Of a DNA stretch of 39,350 nt, positions 1 through 9,378 are shown piece by piece. The notes below the pieces were generated by a model. The model had not been told where the DNA came from and did not search any database. It saw nothing but the letters and a program-made list of their open reading frames with translations. Positions within the stretch are counted from its first letter, which is position 1, and every line of letters begins with the position of its first letter. The translations under genes and the position numbers were made by a program. The DNA is from Phycisphaerae bacterium (GTDB taxonomy: Bacteria > Planctomycetota > Phycisphaerae > Sedimentisphaerales > Anaerobacaceae), in assembly GCA_021736645.1 (NCBI GenBank), contig JAIPFM010000018.1, forward strand, positions 1-39,350. Reading direction: 5' to 3'.

Positions 1-107
1 GAATCATTGGGCACGCCTTGAACAAAGTCGCCAGGGGCAGTGATATCGATCTGCGCAGGAACCTGGGTGAAAAAAAGTGCTGTGATTGTCAAGATCAATG
101 TTTTCAT
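1..107 (-). CDS. N-terminus of a secreted protein, cut by the window edge
   Basis: Reading the minus strand from the ATG at 107-105 gives 35 codons with no stop, running off the left edge. The product starts MKTLILTITALFF and continues TQVPAQIDITAPGDF, then VQGVPND. The first 19 or so residues look like a Sec signal peptide (Lys at position 2, a hydrophobic core, and A-Q as a likely cleavage site). An AGGTGAG-like ribosome binding site lies just upstream of the ATG. The mature start (ITAPGD..VQGVPND) resembles the opening of planctomycete-type extracellular carbohydrate-related proteins, but that is recollection from a very short stretch and no function can be assigned. It is divergent from the GH92 gene, so the two may share the regulatory region between them. 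Confidence 0.6.
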   Translation of the reverse strand, partial: MKTLILTITALFFTQVPAQIDITAPGDFVQGVPND

Positions 108-484
108 CAAACTCACCTGCTCCCGGACTTTCCAACTCTGTAAAAATTGGGACCTCGATCAATGTCCAAGGCCTCACCATGTCAACAACGGAATTGTGTA
201 CTTTAGGTCATCCTCTTCATCGGTCCTTTTGACCGCTAAAACCGGCAAAATATGATGACGCGTACTGCAGCGTATCAAGACATCACACCAGCACGACAAC
301 AAGCATCCGCCAGTGCCTATAAAATGAGGGTAACGTTTTCTGAATCCACGCACTGAATCATCAAAAATACCGTATTTTATCGGTTTTCAAATAAATACAG
401 TCACACTTGCATCCAGACGCTGGGCTGTTAGAATAACGTCTTAACCTATATTGTCAAATGAAAGTCAACTTTAAAGGAGTCATC
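108..484. promoter_or_regulatory. Divergent intergenic region between the left-edge gene and GH92
   Basis: This 377-base gap carries no convincing gene; a 71-codon open frame at 40-255 is out of frame with the signal-peptide gene and has no family features. It should hold the promoters for both divergent genes. Visible elements are an A/T-rich block at about 360-405 with an ACCG-N8-CGGT interrupted palindrome, and a GGTAACGTTTTC segment at 329-340 with a central CG as in LacI-type operators. Both are weak and offered only as candidates. Confidence 0.35.
407..434 (+). promoter_or_regulatory. Candidate promoter for the GH92 gene
   Basis: TTGCAT at 407-412 and TAGAAT at 429-434 are separated by 16 bases. 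The -10 matches the sigma-70 consensus at five of six positions; the -35 matches at only three. A start near 441 would leave a leader of about 44 bases before the ATG at 485, containing the AAAGGAGT ribosome binding site. This is a prediction by eye and competes with other A/T-rich spots in the gap. Confidence 0.35.
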
Positions 485-3463
485 ATGCATCGCATTTTTC
501 TAATCTGCATCCTCATCTTTGCATTCGTTGTAATCCCAGCCCATGGCATAGATGCTGCAGGTACGGTCGATCTTGTGAATCCCCTGGTGGGCAGCGACTC
601 TGAGCCGGCCCTGTCCAATGGCAATACGTACCCGGCCATTGCTGTGCCCTGGGGGATGAACTTCTGGACGCCGGTGACCAATCCGGATCGCCGCAGCGGC
701 TGGGCCTATAATTACGACGACTACAAAATCCGTCACTTCAAACAGACCCACCAGCCTTCACCCTGGATCAACGATTACGGTGTATTCGCCCTGATGCCCA
801 TGACAGGCGCAGTCAAATTCTCCACAGAGGACAGAGGATCCTGGTTTTCTCACAAATCAGAAATCTCCAAGCCCCACTATTATAGGGTCTACCTGGCAGA
901 TTATGACCTCACCGCAGAGATCACCCCCACAGACCGGGCTGCTCAGTTCAGAATCACCTATCCCAAATCCGAGTCAGCCACACTGCTGGTCGATGCCTAC
1001 GGCAAGGGCAATTGGATCAAGATCATCCCTGAAGAACGAAAAATTGTGGGCACAACCAAGTACAACACGGGCGCAGTGCCTGACAACTTCAAGACCTATT
1101 TTGTCATCACCTTTGACAAGGACTTTGACGCAGCCTATACCTGGAAGGATGGGACTGTCCATGAGGACCAGACAGAGAACGAAGGCCAACATGTTCAGGC
1201 CGTAGTCCAGTTCGCCACAGAGATCAAGGAAGCCGTGCACATCAAGGTGGCGTCCTCGTTCATCAGCCTGGAACAGGCAGAACTGAATCTTCGGAGGGAG
1301 ATCGGCAGAGACAGCTTTGACCGAACCTGCGAGAAAGCGGCCAGGCTCTGGAACCAGAAACTCAATCGGATCGAGATTGAAGGCGCCACACTCAGGCAGC
1401 AGCGCACGTTTTATACGGCCCTGTACAGGACCCTGCTCTTTCCCCGCAAGTTCTATGAATTTGACAAGGACAACAGGTTGGTCCACTACAGCCCGTACAA
1501 TGGCAAGGTGCTGCCAGGCTACATGTTCACGGACAATGGTTTCTGGGACACCTTCAGGGCGGTCTTTCCGTTCTTCACACTCATGTATCCGGAACTCAAC
1601 AGCCAGATCATGTCAGGTCTGGTCAATACGTACAAAGAAAGCGGATGGCTGCCCGAGTGGGCCAGCCCGGGCCACACCAACTGCATGATCGGTTCGAATT
1701 CGGCCTCGCTCATTGCAGACTCCTATATCAAGGGCATCCGGGGATATGACATCGAAACCCTGTTTGAGGCGATCCTGAAAAATTCGGAGCACGAAGGCCC
1801 CATCACCTCAGTGGGGCGATATGGTGTGGACTACTACAACCGGCTGGGCTACATCCCGTATGATGTGGGAATCAATGAAAACGTGGCCCGTACCCTGGAA
1901 TACAGTTACGACGACTTTGCCATCTGGCAGCTGGCCAAGGCGCTGAACAAGGATGCAGAAACAATCAGGACCTTTGAAACACGGGCTCAGTACTACAAGA
2001 ACGTATTCGATCCCTCCACCAATTTTATGCGGGGCAGGAACCAGGACGGCACATTCCAGTCCCCCTTTGTTCCAGAAAAATGGGGTGACGCCTTTACAGA
2101 AGGCTGCGCCTGGCACTACACCTGGTGTGTGTTCCAGGATCCCAGGGGTCTGATCAATCTCATGGGGGGACGAGAGGCCTTTCTGGCCAAACTGGACTCT
2201 GTGTTCACAGCGGCCCCCACGTTTGACTACTCGTACTATGGCAGCCAGATCCACGAAATTACAGAGATGCTCATTGCCAACATGGGCCAGTATGCCCACG
2301 GCAACCAGCCGATTCAACATGCGATCTACCTGTACAACTATGCAGGCCAGCCCTGGAAGGCCCAGCAGCGCGTGCGTGAGGTGATGACGCGTCTGTACTC
2401 GCCGGACCCGGACGGACTGTGCGGCGACGAAGACAATGGCCAGACCTCTGCGTGGTACGTGTTCTCAGCCATGGGCATGTATCCTGTGTGTCCCGGCACC
2501 CCGGAGTACGTCCAGGGATCGCCTCTGTTTGACAAGATCACGCTGCACCTGGAGAACGGCAAAGACTTTGTGGTGACCGCCAAGAACAACTCAGAAGAGA
2601 ACCTCTACATCCAGTCTGCCAAACTCAACAAGAAACGTTATTCCAAGACGTATCTGCGTCATGAAGACATCCTCAAGGGCGGGCGCATCGATTACGTGAT
2701 GGGCAGCAGACCCAATACCTCGAGGGGCACGGCCCAGGCAGACGCCCCCTATTCCATGAGCACCGCAGACTTTGTGGCACCACCCTTTGTCGCAGCCGGC
2801 GATGTCACCTTCATGGCGAGCACGCAGGTGACACTGGCCTGCCAGGCCGCACAAGCCCGGATTCGTTATACGCTGGACGGGTCAGAGCCGGATACGGAGT
2901 CTCCGTTGTATGCGGGCCCTGTGACACTCACAGACACAACGACACTCAAGGCCAAGGCCTTTGCCAGGGGTAAAACGCCCAGCCCCACGCTCACGCATGG
3001 CGTTGAAAAGGCTCAACTCATCCCCCCTGCCCAGGTCTCGAACCTGGTCCAGGGGCTGAAGTACGAATACTTCGAGGGCCGGTATCGCAGTGTCACGCAG
3101 TTGAAAAATCCCGTGAAGACGGGCACGGTCATGCAGATTGACCTGGCCATGAGACTCCGTGACGACAACTTCGGGGTGATCTATGACGGCTACCTGAAGG
3201 TGCCTGCGCATGGTATGTACACCTTCTATCTGGCCTCTGATGACGGCAGTCAGTTGTTCCTGAACGACACCCTCGTCATAGACAACGACGGCCCCCACGG
3301 CGCCAACTTCGTGCAGAAACGTGTGGCGCTGGCCCAGGGGTATCACAAGCTCCGACTCAAGTACTTTGAAGGTGCTGTCACCCAGGAAATCTACCTGGAA
3401 TGGTCAGGCCCCAATCTGCCCAGAGCGACCCTACCCGCCGAAGCCCTGTGCATGGCACCCTGA
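485..3463 (+). CDS. Secreted GH92 alpha-mannosidase with chitobiase-C-like and PA14 domains
   Basis: This is a 992-residue exo-acting alpha-mannosidase of glycoside hydrolase family 92, expected to trim alpha-mannosides from high-mannose glycans or mannan in a Ca-dependent inverting reaction. The ATG at 485 is preferred over the in-frame ATG at 458 because AAAGGAGT (473-480) lies five bases before it and the protein then begins with a signal peptide (MHRIFLICIL...). GH92 landmarks include the N-terminal NTYPAIAVPWGM, DNGFWDTFRAVFP, GHTNCMIGSNSASLIAD, EGCAWHYTW (candidate acid E539) and CGDEDNGQTSAWYVFSAMG (paired Asp 648 and 650, expected to activate water). A chitobiase/hexosaminidase C-terminal-like module (IRYTLDGSEPD) follows at about 785-840, and a PA14 module (YEYFEGRY to YLEWSGP) at about 858-985, probably for carbohydrate binding. 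There is no lipobox, so the protein is likely periplasmic or exported. The family call is very secure; the exact linkage is not. Confidence 0.95.
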   Translation: MHRIFLICILIFAFVVIPAHGIDAAGTVDLVNPLVGSDSEPALSNGNTYPAIAVPWGMNFWTPVTNPDRRSGWAYNYDDYKIRHFKQTHQPSPWINDYGVFALMPMTGAVKFSTEDRGSWFSHKSEISKPHYYRVYLADYDLTAEITPTDRAAQFRITYPKSESATLLVDAYGKGNWIKIIPEERKIVGTTKYNTGAVPDNFKTYFVITFDKDFDAAYTWKDGTVHEDQTENEGQHVQAVVQFATEIKEAVHIKVASSFISLEQAELNLRREIGRDSFDRTCEKAARLWNQKLNRIEIEGATLRQQRTFYTALYRTLLFPRKFYEFDKDNRLVHYSPYNGKVLPGYMFTDNGFWDTFRAVFPFFTLMYPELNSQIMSGLVNTYKESGWLPEWASPGHTNCMIGSNSASLIADSYIKGIRGYDIETLFEAILKNSEHEGPITSVGRYGVDYYNRLGYIPYDVGINENVARTLEYSYDDFAIWQLAKALNKDAETIRTFETRAQYYKNVFDPSTNFMRGRNQDGTFQSPFVPEKWGDAFTEGCAWHYTWCVFQDPRGLINLMGGREAFLAKLDSVFTAAPTFDYSYYGSQIHEITEMLIANMGQYAHGNQPIQHAIYLYNYAGQPWKAQQRVREVMTRLYSPDPDGLCGDEDNGQTSAWYVFSAMGMYPVCPGTPEYVQGSPLFDKITLHLENGKDFVVTAKNNSEENLYIQSAKLNKKRYSKTYLRHEDILKGGRIDYVMGSRPNTSRGTAQADAPYSMSTADFVAPPFVAAGDVTFMASTQVTLACQAAQARIRYTLDGSEPDTESPLYAGPVTLTDTTTLKAKAFARGKTPSPTLTHGVEKAQLIPPAQVSNLVQGLKYEYFEGRYRSVTQLKNPVKTGTVMQIDLAMRLRDDNFGVIYDGYLKVPAHGMYTFYLASDDGSQLFLNDTLVIDNDGPHGANFVQKRVALAQGYHKLRLKYFEGAVTQEIYLEWSGPNLPRATLPAEALCMAP

Positions 3464-3648
3464 ACAAGCCGCGTCAGATTGGAATCATAAAATCTTCTCA
3501 GGGGATACGGGTTTGCCTTTGTTGAGTGGCCCATGTGTCAAAACGCCATGCAAGATGTACTCTATGTTCATGACCTTCACTCAGGCTGAGACGCTGGAGA
3601 CAACCCTGTGGCAGTCCCCTGATGAAATCATAGAAAGGATATCGCTCC

Positions 3649-6234
3649 ATGGCTGATGTAATGGGCAGATCCGAGCCATTGAGGGCTCGCAAGAAAAGCC
3701 TGAATAAAACCTATCTCATCATTGCCTTGGCCGCCGTATTGGTCAGCCTATGCCTGGGATATGTCTGCTGGGTGGGAAACGAGATGGTGGCCCGACAAGA
3801 TCCTCAAGCCAGGGTCGTGACGCGCATGGAGCTCACGCTCCTGGCCGTGTGTCTCCTCACGACCCTTGCAGTGGGTGGGCTGCTGATCTGGCTGCTGGCA
3901 TGTCAGATGCGGGACCGTCAGTCCCTTCGAGCGGCCAACCAGGAACTGGAGGCTTCGAATCAACAACTACAGGCCAGTGAGCAGCACCTCCAGACAGTCA
4001 ATCAGCAGTTGGCTGCCTCTGAACAACAGGCGCAAGAGGAACGAGACCGAGCAGAATCCTATTTCAGTCTGGCAGGGACCATGTTGGTGGTCCTGGACAC
4101 GGATGGCCGCATTGAGCGCATCAATCAGAAGGGGTGTGAAATACTCGGCGACAGCGAGCAGAACATCGTGGGTAAGGATTGGTTCCAACATTTCCTGCCG
4201 GACACGATGAGGGTGCCGGTCAGAAACGTGTTCGACCAGATCGTGGCCGGACACGTTCAGCCCATGGAGTTCTACGAAAATCCCATTCAGACCATGGATG
4301 GCAAGCGACATTTGGTCGCCTGGCACAATACCCTGCTGCAGGATGAGTCAGGCCATGTCATGGGGGTGCTGACTTCAGGGGAAGACATCACCGAACGCAA
4401 GGAGGCGGAACAGAAGATACAAACCTTCAAGTACGCCCTGGATTCCTCATCGGACGCCATTGGCATGTCCACGCCCGAGGGCAGGCATATTTATCAGAAT
4501 CATACTTTTGATACACTCTTTGGTGATGTTGGGAGCGATCCTCCAGCCACGCTTTATGTGGACCCAAGCATCGGCCGTGAAGTCTTTGATACCATCATGA
4601 ACGGCGATGAATGGGCCGGCGAAGTGGACATGTACCACAAGCATGGAGAGGTATTGAACATCCTCCTCCGCGCTTATCCAGTCAAGGTTGAGGGAAACAT
4701 TGTCGCCCTGATGGGGGTTCATACAGACTTCACCCAACGCAAGCGGGCCGAAGAGGCGCTCCAGAAATCTGAGCTGCGTTTACGGCAACTGATCGAAGCA
4801 GCCCCCTATGGTGCGTTTGAATACGAATACCGTGAGGACAATCGCCTGGTCTTTGTGGGGTACAATCAGGCTGCCAACCGCATCCTCAATGCGGATTGTG
4901 CGCAGTTCATGGGCAAGACCATTGAAGAGGCCTTTCCGCCTCTGGCTGAGACCGAGATTCCCGCAGCGTATCGCAGGGTGGCCACCACGGGGCAGCGTTA
5001 TGAAGATGAACAGGTTGCCTATGCGCATGATCAAATCACCGGAGCCTTTGAAATATCTGCCTTTCAAACCGCACCCCGGCGCATGGCAGTCCTCTTCCGT
5101 GACATCACGGAACGCAAACGTGCCACAGAGGCCCTGGAAAAGGAACGCAAGCTGATTGTTCGACTCATGGAGACCAGTCCGGTGGGAATCGTGATGACTG
5201 ACGCTGCCGGGCTGATCCAATTTGCCAATGCACCAGCTGAGCACATACTGGGTCTGACCACAGAGGAGATCATGGGACGCACCCATAATGATATTAAGTG
5301 GCACATTACCGACTATGACGGAAATCCCATGCCGGACGAACACTTGCCTTTCAGTCTGGTCAGGAACAACCGTCTGCCTGTATACGGGATTCGTCATGCC
5401 ATAGCATGGCCCGATGGTCGACGGACACTGCTTTCTGTCAATGCGACGCCTCTCCTGGATCCAGAGGGGAAATTCACGGGTATGGTCAGTTCGGTGGAGG
5501 ATGTCACTCAACGCGTGCAGGCAGAGAAAAAAGTCCTGCAGTATCAAAACCAATTGCGAGCTCTCGTCTCCCAGTTGACGTTGAGTGAAGAGAGAGAACG
5601 CAAACGGCTGGCCGTTGAACTGCATGACGGAATCTGTCAATCACTGGCCATGGCCAAGTTGAAAGTTGACGAACAGCTTATGAATCACTCTCCAAGTGCC
5701 ATTCAAGACCTGTTGCAGGGGATGCAGCAGACCTTGGTCAGTATCATCAATGATACGCGAAGTCTTACAAACAATCTGGGTACGCCCCTGCTGCAACAAA
5801 TGGGACTGCATGTGGCCATCGAGAAGTGGCTGGACACTGAAATCACCGCCAAACACGGTATAAAGACGCAAGTCATTGATGAGGGCGTTCCCAAGACCTT
5901 GAATGATAATACCAAGGCCCTGCTCTTTCGGGCGGTCCGAGAATTGGCCACCAATGTCGTCAAGCACGCGCAAGCGCAGACCCTGACCGTGACGCTTGGG
6001 GCCCGCGACGATGAACTGCATCTTATCACCGTGGATGACGGCAGAGGATTCGATTATCCGGCCCTCACCGAACAGGACTTCAGTCAGGGGGGATACGGCC
6101 TTTTCAGTATTCATGAACGCATCACCTACGTCGGTGGTGACATGTCGATTGACTCCTCGCCCGGCAAAGGCACCCGGATCTTACTGCGTCTCCCGCTGAA
6201 CGGGCGGGTGAAACCACACAAAAGCCCGACTTAA
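3649..6234 (+). CDS. Membrane sensor histidine kinase with four PAS domains (HisKA_3, NarL-type)
   Basis: This 861-residue protein has two membrane segments near residues 23-44 and 62-84 that enclose only a very short external loop, then a Gln/Glu-rich coiled coil (about 90-135). Four PAS/PAC units follow at roughly 137-254, 260-371, 380-496 and 503-630, three ending in ITERK- or TQRK-like linkers. The dimerisation and phosphoacceptor domain is HisKA_3: RKRLAVELHDGICQSL puts the phospho-His at H659. The HATPase_c domain has ELATNVVKHA (N769), DDGRGFD (D796/D797) and GGYGLFSIHERI. Such kinases phosphorylate LuxR/NarL-type response regulators, but none is encoded in this window. AAAGGAT lies eight bases before the ATG. 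With almost no periplasmic sensor, the signal is probably cytosolic or redox/ligand binding by the PAS domains. The downstream gene is convergent, so it is not an operon partner. Confidence 0.93.
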   Translation: MADVMGRSEPLRARKKSLNKTYLIIALAAVLVSLCLGYVCWVGNEMVARQDPQARVVTRMELTLLAVCLLTTLAVGGLLIWLLACQMRDRQSLRAANQELEASNQQLQASEQHLQTVNQQLAASEQQAQEERDRAESYFSLAGTMLVVLDTDGRIERINQKGCEILGDSEQNIVGKDWFQHFLPDTMRVPVRNVFDQIVAGHVQPMEFYENPIQTMDGKRHLVAWHNTLLQDESGHVMGVLTSGEDITERKEAEQKIQTFKYALDSSSDAIGMSTPEGRHIYQNHTFDTLFGDVGSDPPATLYVDPSIGREVFDTIMNGDEWAGEVDMYHKHGEVLNILLRAYPVKVEGNIVALMGVHTDFTQRKRAEEALQKSELRLRQLIEAAPYGAFEYEYREDNRLVFVGYNQAANRILNADCAQFMGKTIEEAFPPLAETEIPAAYRRVATTGQRYEDEQVAYAHDQITGAFEISAFQTAPRRMAVLFRDITERKRATEALEKERKLIVRLMETSPVGIVMTDAAGLIQFANAPAEHILGLTTEEIMGRTHNDIKWHITDYDGNPMPDEHLPFSLVRNNRLPVYGIRHAIAWPDGRRTLLSVNATPLLDPEGKFTGMVSSVEDVTQRVQAEKKVLQYQNQLRALVSQLTLSEERERKRLAVELHDGICQSLAMAKLKVDEQLMNHSPSAIQDLLQGMQQTLVSIINDTRSLTNNLGTPLLQQMGLHVAIEKWLDTEITAKHGIKTQVIDEGVPKTLNDNTKALLFRAVRELATNVVKHAQAQTLTVTLGARDDELHLITVDDGRGFDYPALTEQDFSQGGYGLFSIHERITYVGGDMSIDSSPGKGTRILLRLPLNGRVKPHKSPT

Positions 6235-6280
6235 AAAGATCGCAGCTCAGGATCATCGCGGCACGTCGGCAGCCTAAAGA

Positions 6281-6296
6281 ACCTGGCAGAGCAGGT
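6281..6296. terminator. Weak hairpin between convergent kinase and kbl genes
   Basis: ACCTG (6281-6285) and CAGGT (6292-6296) can form a five-pair stem around a six-base loop, followed by a loosely T-rich stretch on each strand. It lies in the 83-base gap between the convergent stops of the histidine kinase and kbl, where a bidirectional terminator is expected. The stem is short and no clean U-tract follows, so support is weak. Confidence 0.3.
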
Positions 6297-6317
6297 CTTT
6301 GCACCTTTGCACGGGTC

Positions 6318-7502
6318 CTACACGCCCAGTCGTTTCTTCACCGACGCCATCTTTTCAATGGCGAAATCCAGATCCTGGCGCGTGTGCGCTGCGGAGATTT
6401 GAACACGAATACGGGCCGCACCCTTGGGCACCACAGGGTATGAAAACCCGATCACATAAATCCCCTCATTCAGGAGCTCATCTGCCATCCTGTGCGCCAG
6501 GACTGCGTCACCCAGCATGATGGGGGCAATGGGATGGTCTCCGGCAGGGATATCGAAACCCTGCTGCCTCATGCCTGTGCGGAAGTACTGGGTATTGTCA
6601 CTCAGCCGGTCTCGCAGCTCAGTGGACTCAGTCACCAACTGCAGCACGGCCAGAGAAGCCGCTGCAATGCCAGGCGCCAGGGTGTTGGAAAACAGATAGG
6701 GTCTGGATCTCTGGCGCAGCAGGTCAACGATTTCCCTGCGTGCGCTGGTGTATCCCCCGCTGGCGCCGCCCAGGGCCTTGCCCAGGGTGCCGGTGATCAC
6801 ATCGACGCGCCCCATCACACCCGCATATTCATGCGTCCCCCGACCGTGCGCGCCCAGAACCCCCACAGCATGCGAATCATCCACCATCACCAGGGCGTCA
6901 TACTGCTCAGCCAGCGCACAGATTTCTGCAAGCGGCGCAATGGTGCCATCCATGGAAAACACACCGTCCGTGGCAATCATACGGCGCCGGGCAGATTGAG
7001 CCTGCTTGAGCTGGTCTTCCAGATCCGCCATGTCACGATTCTTGTATCGATATCGCTGAGCCTTGCACAGGCGGATGCCGTCAATAATACTGGCATGGTT
7101 GAGACTGTCACTGATCACCGCGTCCTCTGCAGTGAGCAGGGTTTCAAACAGGCCGCCGTTGGCATCAAAACAGGAGGAATACAGGATCGTGTCTTCTGTG
7201 CCGAGAAAGTCTGACAGCCTCTGCTCCAGTTGGCGATGAATCGCCTGGGTGCCGCAGATGAATCGCACGGAGGACAGGCCATACCCCCACTGATCCAGAC
7301 TCTCCTTCACGGCCTTAATCAACGCGGGATGGTTGGCCAGCCCCAGATAATTGTTCGCACAAAAATTCAGGACTTCCTTGGCATCGGAGACCTTGATGGA
7401 GGCGCCCTGAGGACTGTGAATGATGCGTTCCTCCTTGTACAACCCGGCCTGTCTGATCTGGTCCAGTTCCTGTGTCAAAGATTGCTGTGTCGTTCCAAAC
7501 AT
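6318..7502 (-). CDS. kbl: Glycine C-acetyltransferase (2-amino-3-ketobutyrate CoA ligase)
   Basis: This is a 394-residue PLP enzyme of the alpha-oxoamine synthase family. It cleaves 2-amino-3-ketobutyrate with CoA to glycine and acetyl-CoA, the second step of threonine catabolism. Length and sequence are typical. N-terminal [37 protein letters not shown] (Asp contacting the PLP pyridine, His stacking) and [14 protein letters not shown] carry the expected residues; the Schiff-base Lys is K242. AAAGGAGAG lies about six bases before the ATG. It is the downstream gene of a tdh-kbl pair with 21 bases between them, so the product of Tdh is passed directly to this enzyme. The pairing with tdh rules out closely related synthases such as BioF or HemA. 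Confidence 0.95.
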   Translation of the reverse strand: MFGTTQQSLTQELDQIRQAGLYKEERIIHSPQGASIKVSDAKEVLNFCANNYLGLANHPALIKAVKESLDQWGYGLSSVRFICGTQAIHRQLEQRLSDFLGTEDTILYSSCFDANGGLFETLLTAEDAVISDSLNHASIIDGIRLCKAQRYRYKNRDMADLEDQLKQAQSARRRMIATDGVFSMDGTIAPLAEICALAEQYDALVMVDDSHAVGVLGAHGRGTHEYAGVMGRVDVITGTLGKALGGASGGYTSARREIVDLLRQRSRPYLFSNTLAPGIAAASLAVLQLVTESTELRDRLSDNTQYFRTGMRQQGFDIPAGDHPIAPIMLGDAVLAHRMADELLNEGIYVIGFSYPVVPKGAARIRVQISAAHTRQDLDFAIEKMASVKKRLGV

Positions 7503-7523
7503 AATTCTCTCCTTTGCCGTGTA

Positions 7524-8555
7524 TCAGGGACGCTCAGTCCAATCCAAAATTACTTTGCCGCTCTGGCCGGTGCGCATGGCATCGAATCCCTGCTGAAATT
7601 CCGTGTAGTGCAGGCGATGCGTGATCAGGGGTGAAATGTCCACACCGCACTGAATCAACATGGTCACCTTGTACCAGGTCTCGTACATGCGCCGCCCATA
7701 GATCCCCTGAATCGTCAATCCATTAAACACCACCGTGTCCCAGTCGATCACCATCTCCGGCAGGATGCCCAACAGGGCAATCTTGCCGCCGTGACACATG
7801 GCAGGCAACATGCTGCGAAAGGCCTCGGGATTGCCGGACATTTCAAAGGCCACATCAAATCCCTCTTTCATGTTCAGAGACCGGGTCACCTCTTCCAATG
7901 TTTCAGAACGTACATCCACCACACGCGTGGCCCCCATCTTGGAGGCCAGGGACAGTCTGTAGGGATTCACATCGGTGATCACCACATGCCTGGCCCCGGC
8001 CTGCTTGGCCACACCCACGGCCATGCACCCGATCGGGCCAGCACCCGTGATCAACACGTCTTCTCCCACCAGGTCAAAGGCCAGGGCCGTGTGCACGGCA
8101 TTGCCAAAGGGGTCGTAGCAGCTGAGCACATCGGTGGGGATGGTCTTGTCACAATACCAGACATTGGTCACAGGCAGCGACAGATACTCGGCAAACGCCC
8201 CGTCACAATTCACGCCAATGCCCTTGGGTGCCTTGCACAGGTGACGTCGTCCTGCCAGGCAATTTCGACAATGCCCGCATACCAGATGCCCTTCTCCGCT
8301 GACCAGGTCCCCAGGTTTGAAATCGAGCACATTGCTGCCAACGGCCTGAATCACCCCGACAAATTCATGGCCAATGACCATGGGAACAGGAATCGTGCGC
8401 TGGGCCCAGGCATCCCAATTGTAGATATGCACATCCGTGCCGCAAATCGATGTCTTGAGTGTCTTTATCAAGACATCATTGATGCCCATTTTCGGTTCAG
8501 GCACCTCTTCCAGCCACAATCCGGGCTCGGCTTTCTTCTTCACCAATGCTTTCAC
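7524..8555 (-). CDS. tdh: L-threonine 3-dehydrogenase (zinc-dependent MDR family)
   Basis: This 343-residue cytosolic enzyme oxidises L-threonine to 2-amino-3-ketobutyrate with NAD+. It is a medium-chain dehydrogenase: [13 protein letters not shown] carries the catalytic-zinc Cys, [12 protein letters not shown] the His-Glu pair, [15 protein letters not shown] the four Cys of the structural zinc, and [17 protein letters not shown] the NAD-binding Rossmann turn. The C-terminal [18 protein letters not shown] is typical of Tdh rather than sorbitol dehydrogenase. The start codon is GTG (8555-8553), supported by GGGAG about seven bases upstream and by the canonical MKALVKK opening. It is first in the tdh-kbl operon, divergent from an XRE-cupin regulator that probably controls it. 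Confidence 0.95.
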   Translation of the reverse strand: MKALVKKKAEPGLWLEEVPEPKMGINDVLIKTLKTSICGTDVHIYNWDAWAQRTIPVPMVIGHEFVGVIQAVGSNVLDFKPGDLVSGEGHLVCGHCRNCLAGRRHLCKAPKGIGVNCDGAFAEYLSLPVTNVWYCDKTIPTDVLSCYDPFGNAVHTALAFDLVGEDVLITGAGPIGCMAVGVAKQAGARHVVITDVNPYRLSLASKMGATRVVDVRSETLEEVTRSLNMKEGFDVAFEMSGNPEAFRSMLPAMCHGGKIALLGILPEMVIDWDTVVFNGLTIQGIYGRRMYETWYKVTMLIQCGVDISPLITHRLHYTEFQQGFDAMRTGQSGKVILDWTERP

Positions 8556-8664
8556 GTTCAGGCTCCCTATACAAAGTTCTTAATGACCCGGGCAAGCCCG
8601 GAATTCACTTCACAAGGCTTGCCTGACACGGTACAATATTCATCATGCTAAATATTTATCTTAT

Positions 8665-8681
8665 ATACTGAAGTACAGTAT
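8665..8681. promoter_or_regulatory. Candidate operator in the tdh / regulator divergent promoter
   Basis: ATACTG (8665-8670) and CAGTAT (8676-8681) form a perfect 6-base inverted repeat with a five-base spacer, in the A/T-rich 171-base gap between tdh and the divergent XRE-cupin gene. The arms themselves look like -10 elements on each strand (TATACT on plus at 8664-8669, GATACT on minus at 8682-8677). A third TATACT at 8699-8704 could be the -10 of the regulator gene. Binding by the XRE-cupin protein would block both promoters. Symmetry and placement are seen; the function is inferred. Confidence 0.5.
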
Positions 8682-8726
8682 CATAAACAAGTGTTTTTTA
8701 TACTAAACTTTTGAGAATTTCCCCTC

Positions 8727-9296
8727 ATGACAAAAAGAATGGAAAAACTGGGTCAAAAGCTTCGTTCCCACAGGAAAACCACGGGCCTGACCCTGGAGCA
8801 ACTGTCCAATCTGGCCGGTGTGTCCAAGGCCATGCTCAGTCAAATCGAGCAAAACAAAATCAATCCCACGGTTGCCATTATCCTGAAGATCTCAGATGCC
8901 CTCAACATCAGCATCACGGAACTCATCGAGGACACGGTCCAGAAAAACATCCTCCGCGTGATACACGATTCCGATGACCACTACACCTTCCACAAGAGCC
9001 CGCTCTGCGAAATCCGCACCCTGAGTCCCTTAAGCCTTGAAAAAAGCATTGAGTTCTACCGCATCAAGCTGGAGGCCACCGGTGAACTCAGGAGCGAATC
9101 CCATTTTTCAGGTACACAGGAAATCATCCACGTGTCCAAAGGCAAGATCAAGGTCACCAGCGGCATAGAGACCATCACCCTGTCCAAAGGAGACTCCGCT
9201 CATTACAACGCCGGTGTCCCCCACTGCCTCCAGAACCAGGGCAAGACGTCGGCAGAGGCCTTCCTCATCGTCCGCTACCAGGAACGGTCTGCGTAA
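8727..9296 (+). CDS. XRE-type HTH regulator with cupin sensor domain, likely regulator of tdh-kbl
   Basis: This 189-residue cytosolic DNA-binding protein has an HTH_3/XRE domain at residues about 9-63 (LGQKLRSHRKTTGLTLEQLS, then AGVSKAMLSQIEQNKINP) and a C-terminal cupin_2 barrel at about 112-186 (FSGTQEIIHVSKGKIKV and SKGDSAHYNAGVPHCLQN). The family senses small molecules in the cupin pocket and usually represses or activates an adjacent catabolic operon. Its divergent position next to tdh suggests that threonine, glycine or a derivative is the ligand. No good ribosome binding site precedes the ATG at 8727; the in-frame ATG at 8739 is an alternative that would remove four residues and keep the HTH. 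The family call is firm; the target and ligand are inferred. Confidence 0.9.
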   Translation: MTKRMEKLGQKLRSHRKTTGLTLEQLSNLAGVSKAMLSQIEQNKINPTVAIILKISDALNISITELIEDTVQKNILRVIHDSDDHYTFHKSPLCEIRTLSPLSLEKSIEFYRIKLEATGELRSESHFSGTQEIIHVSKGKIKVTSGIETITLSKGDSAHYNAGVPHCLQNQGKTSAEAFLIVRYQERSA

Positions 9297-9323
9297 TCCA
9301 ACAGGCCAAAGGGACGCGAGTTG

Positions 9324-9378
9324 GCCGATGGAGGGGCATTTCCTTGAGGGAGCCTCAGCGACCGGGATGTGCCCCGGC
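9324..9378. other. Nested inverted repeats between the XRE-cupin and SDR genes
   Basis: GGGGCA (9333-9338) pairs with TGCCCC (9370-9375), GCC (9324-9326) can pair with GGC (9376-9378), and inside them TGAGG (9345-9349) pairs perfectly with CCTCA (9353-9357) around a three-base loop. No T-run follows on either strand, so it is not a standard intrinsic terminator. It lies just after the XRE-cupin stop and about 150 bases before the SDR start. The rest of this gap holds nothing else recognisable. Confidence 0.35.

Noticed and set aside
40..255. 71-codon plus-strand open frame at the left edge
   Set aside because: It is antisense to the signal-peptide start at 107 and continues into noncoding-looking sequence without a ribosome binding site or motif.
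454..484. Upstream ATG at 458 as the GH92 start
   Set aside because: It would put nine extra polar residues before the signal peptide, while AAAGGAGT is correctly spaced for the ATG at 485.
3555..3656. 33-codon open frame (MYSMFMTFTQAETLE...) overlapping the histidine kinase start
   Set aside because: No ribosome binding site and no family. Its stop overlaps the kinase start by eight bases in a different frame; probably chance in the kinase leader.
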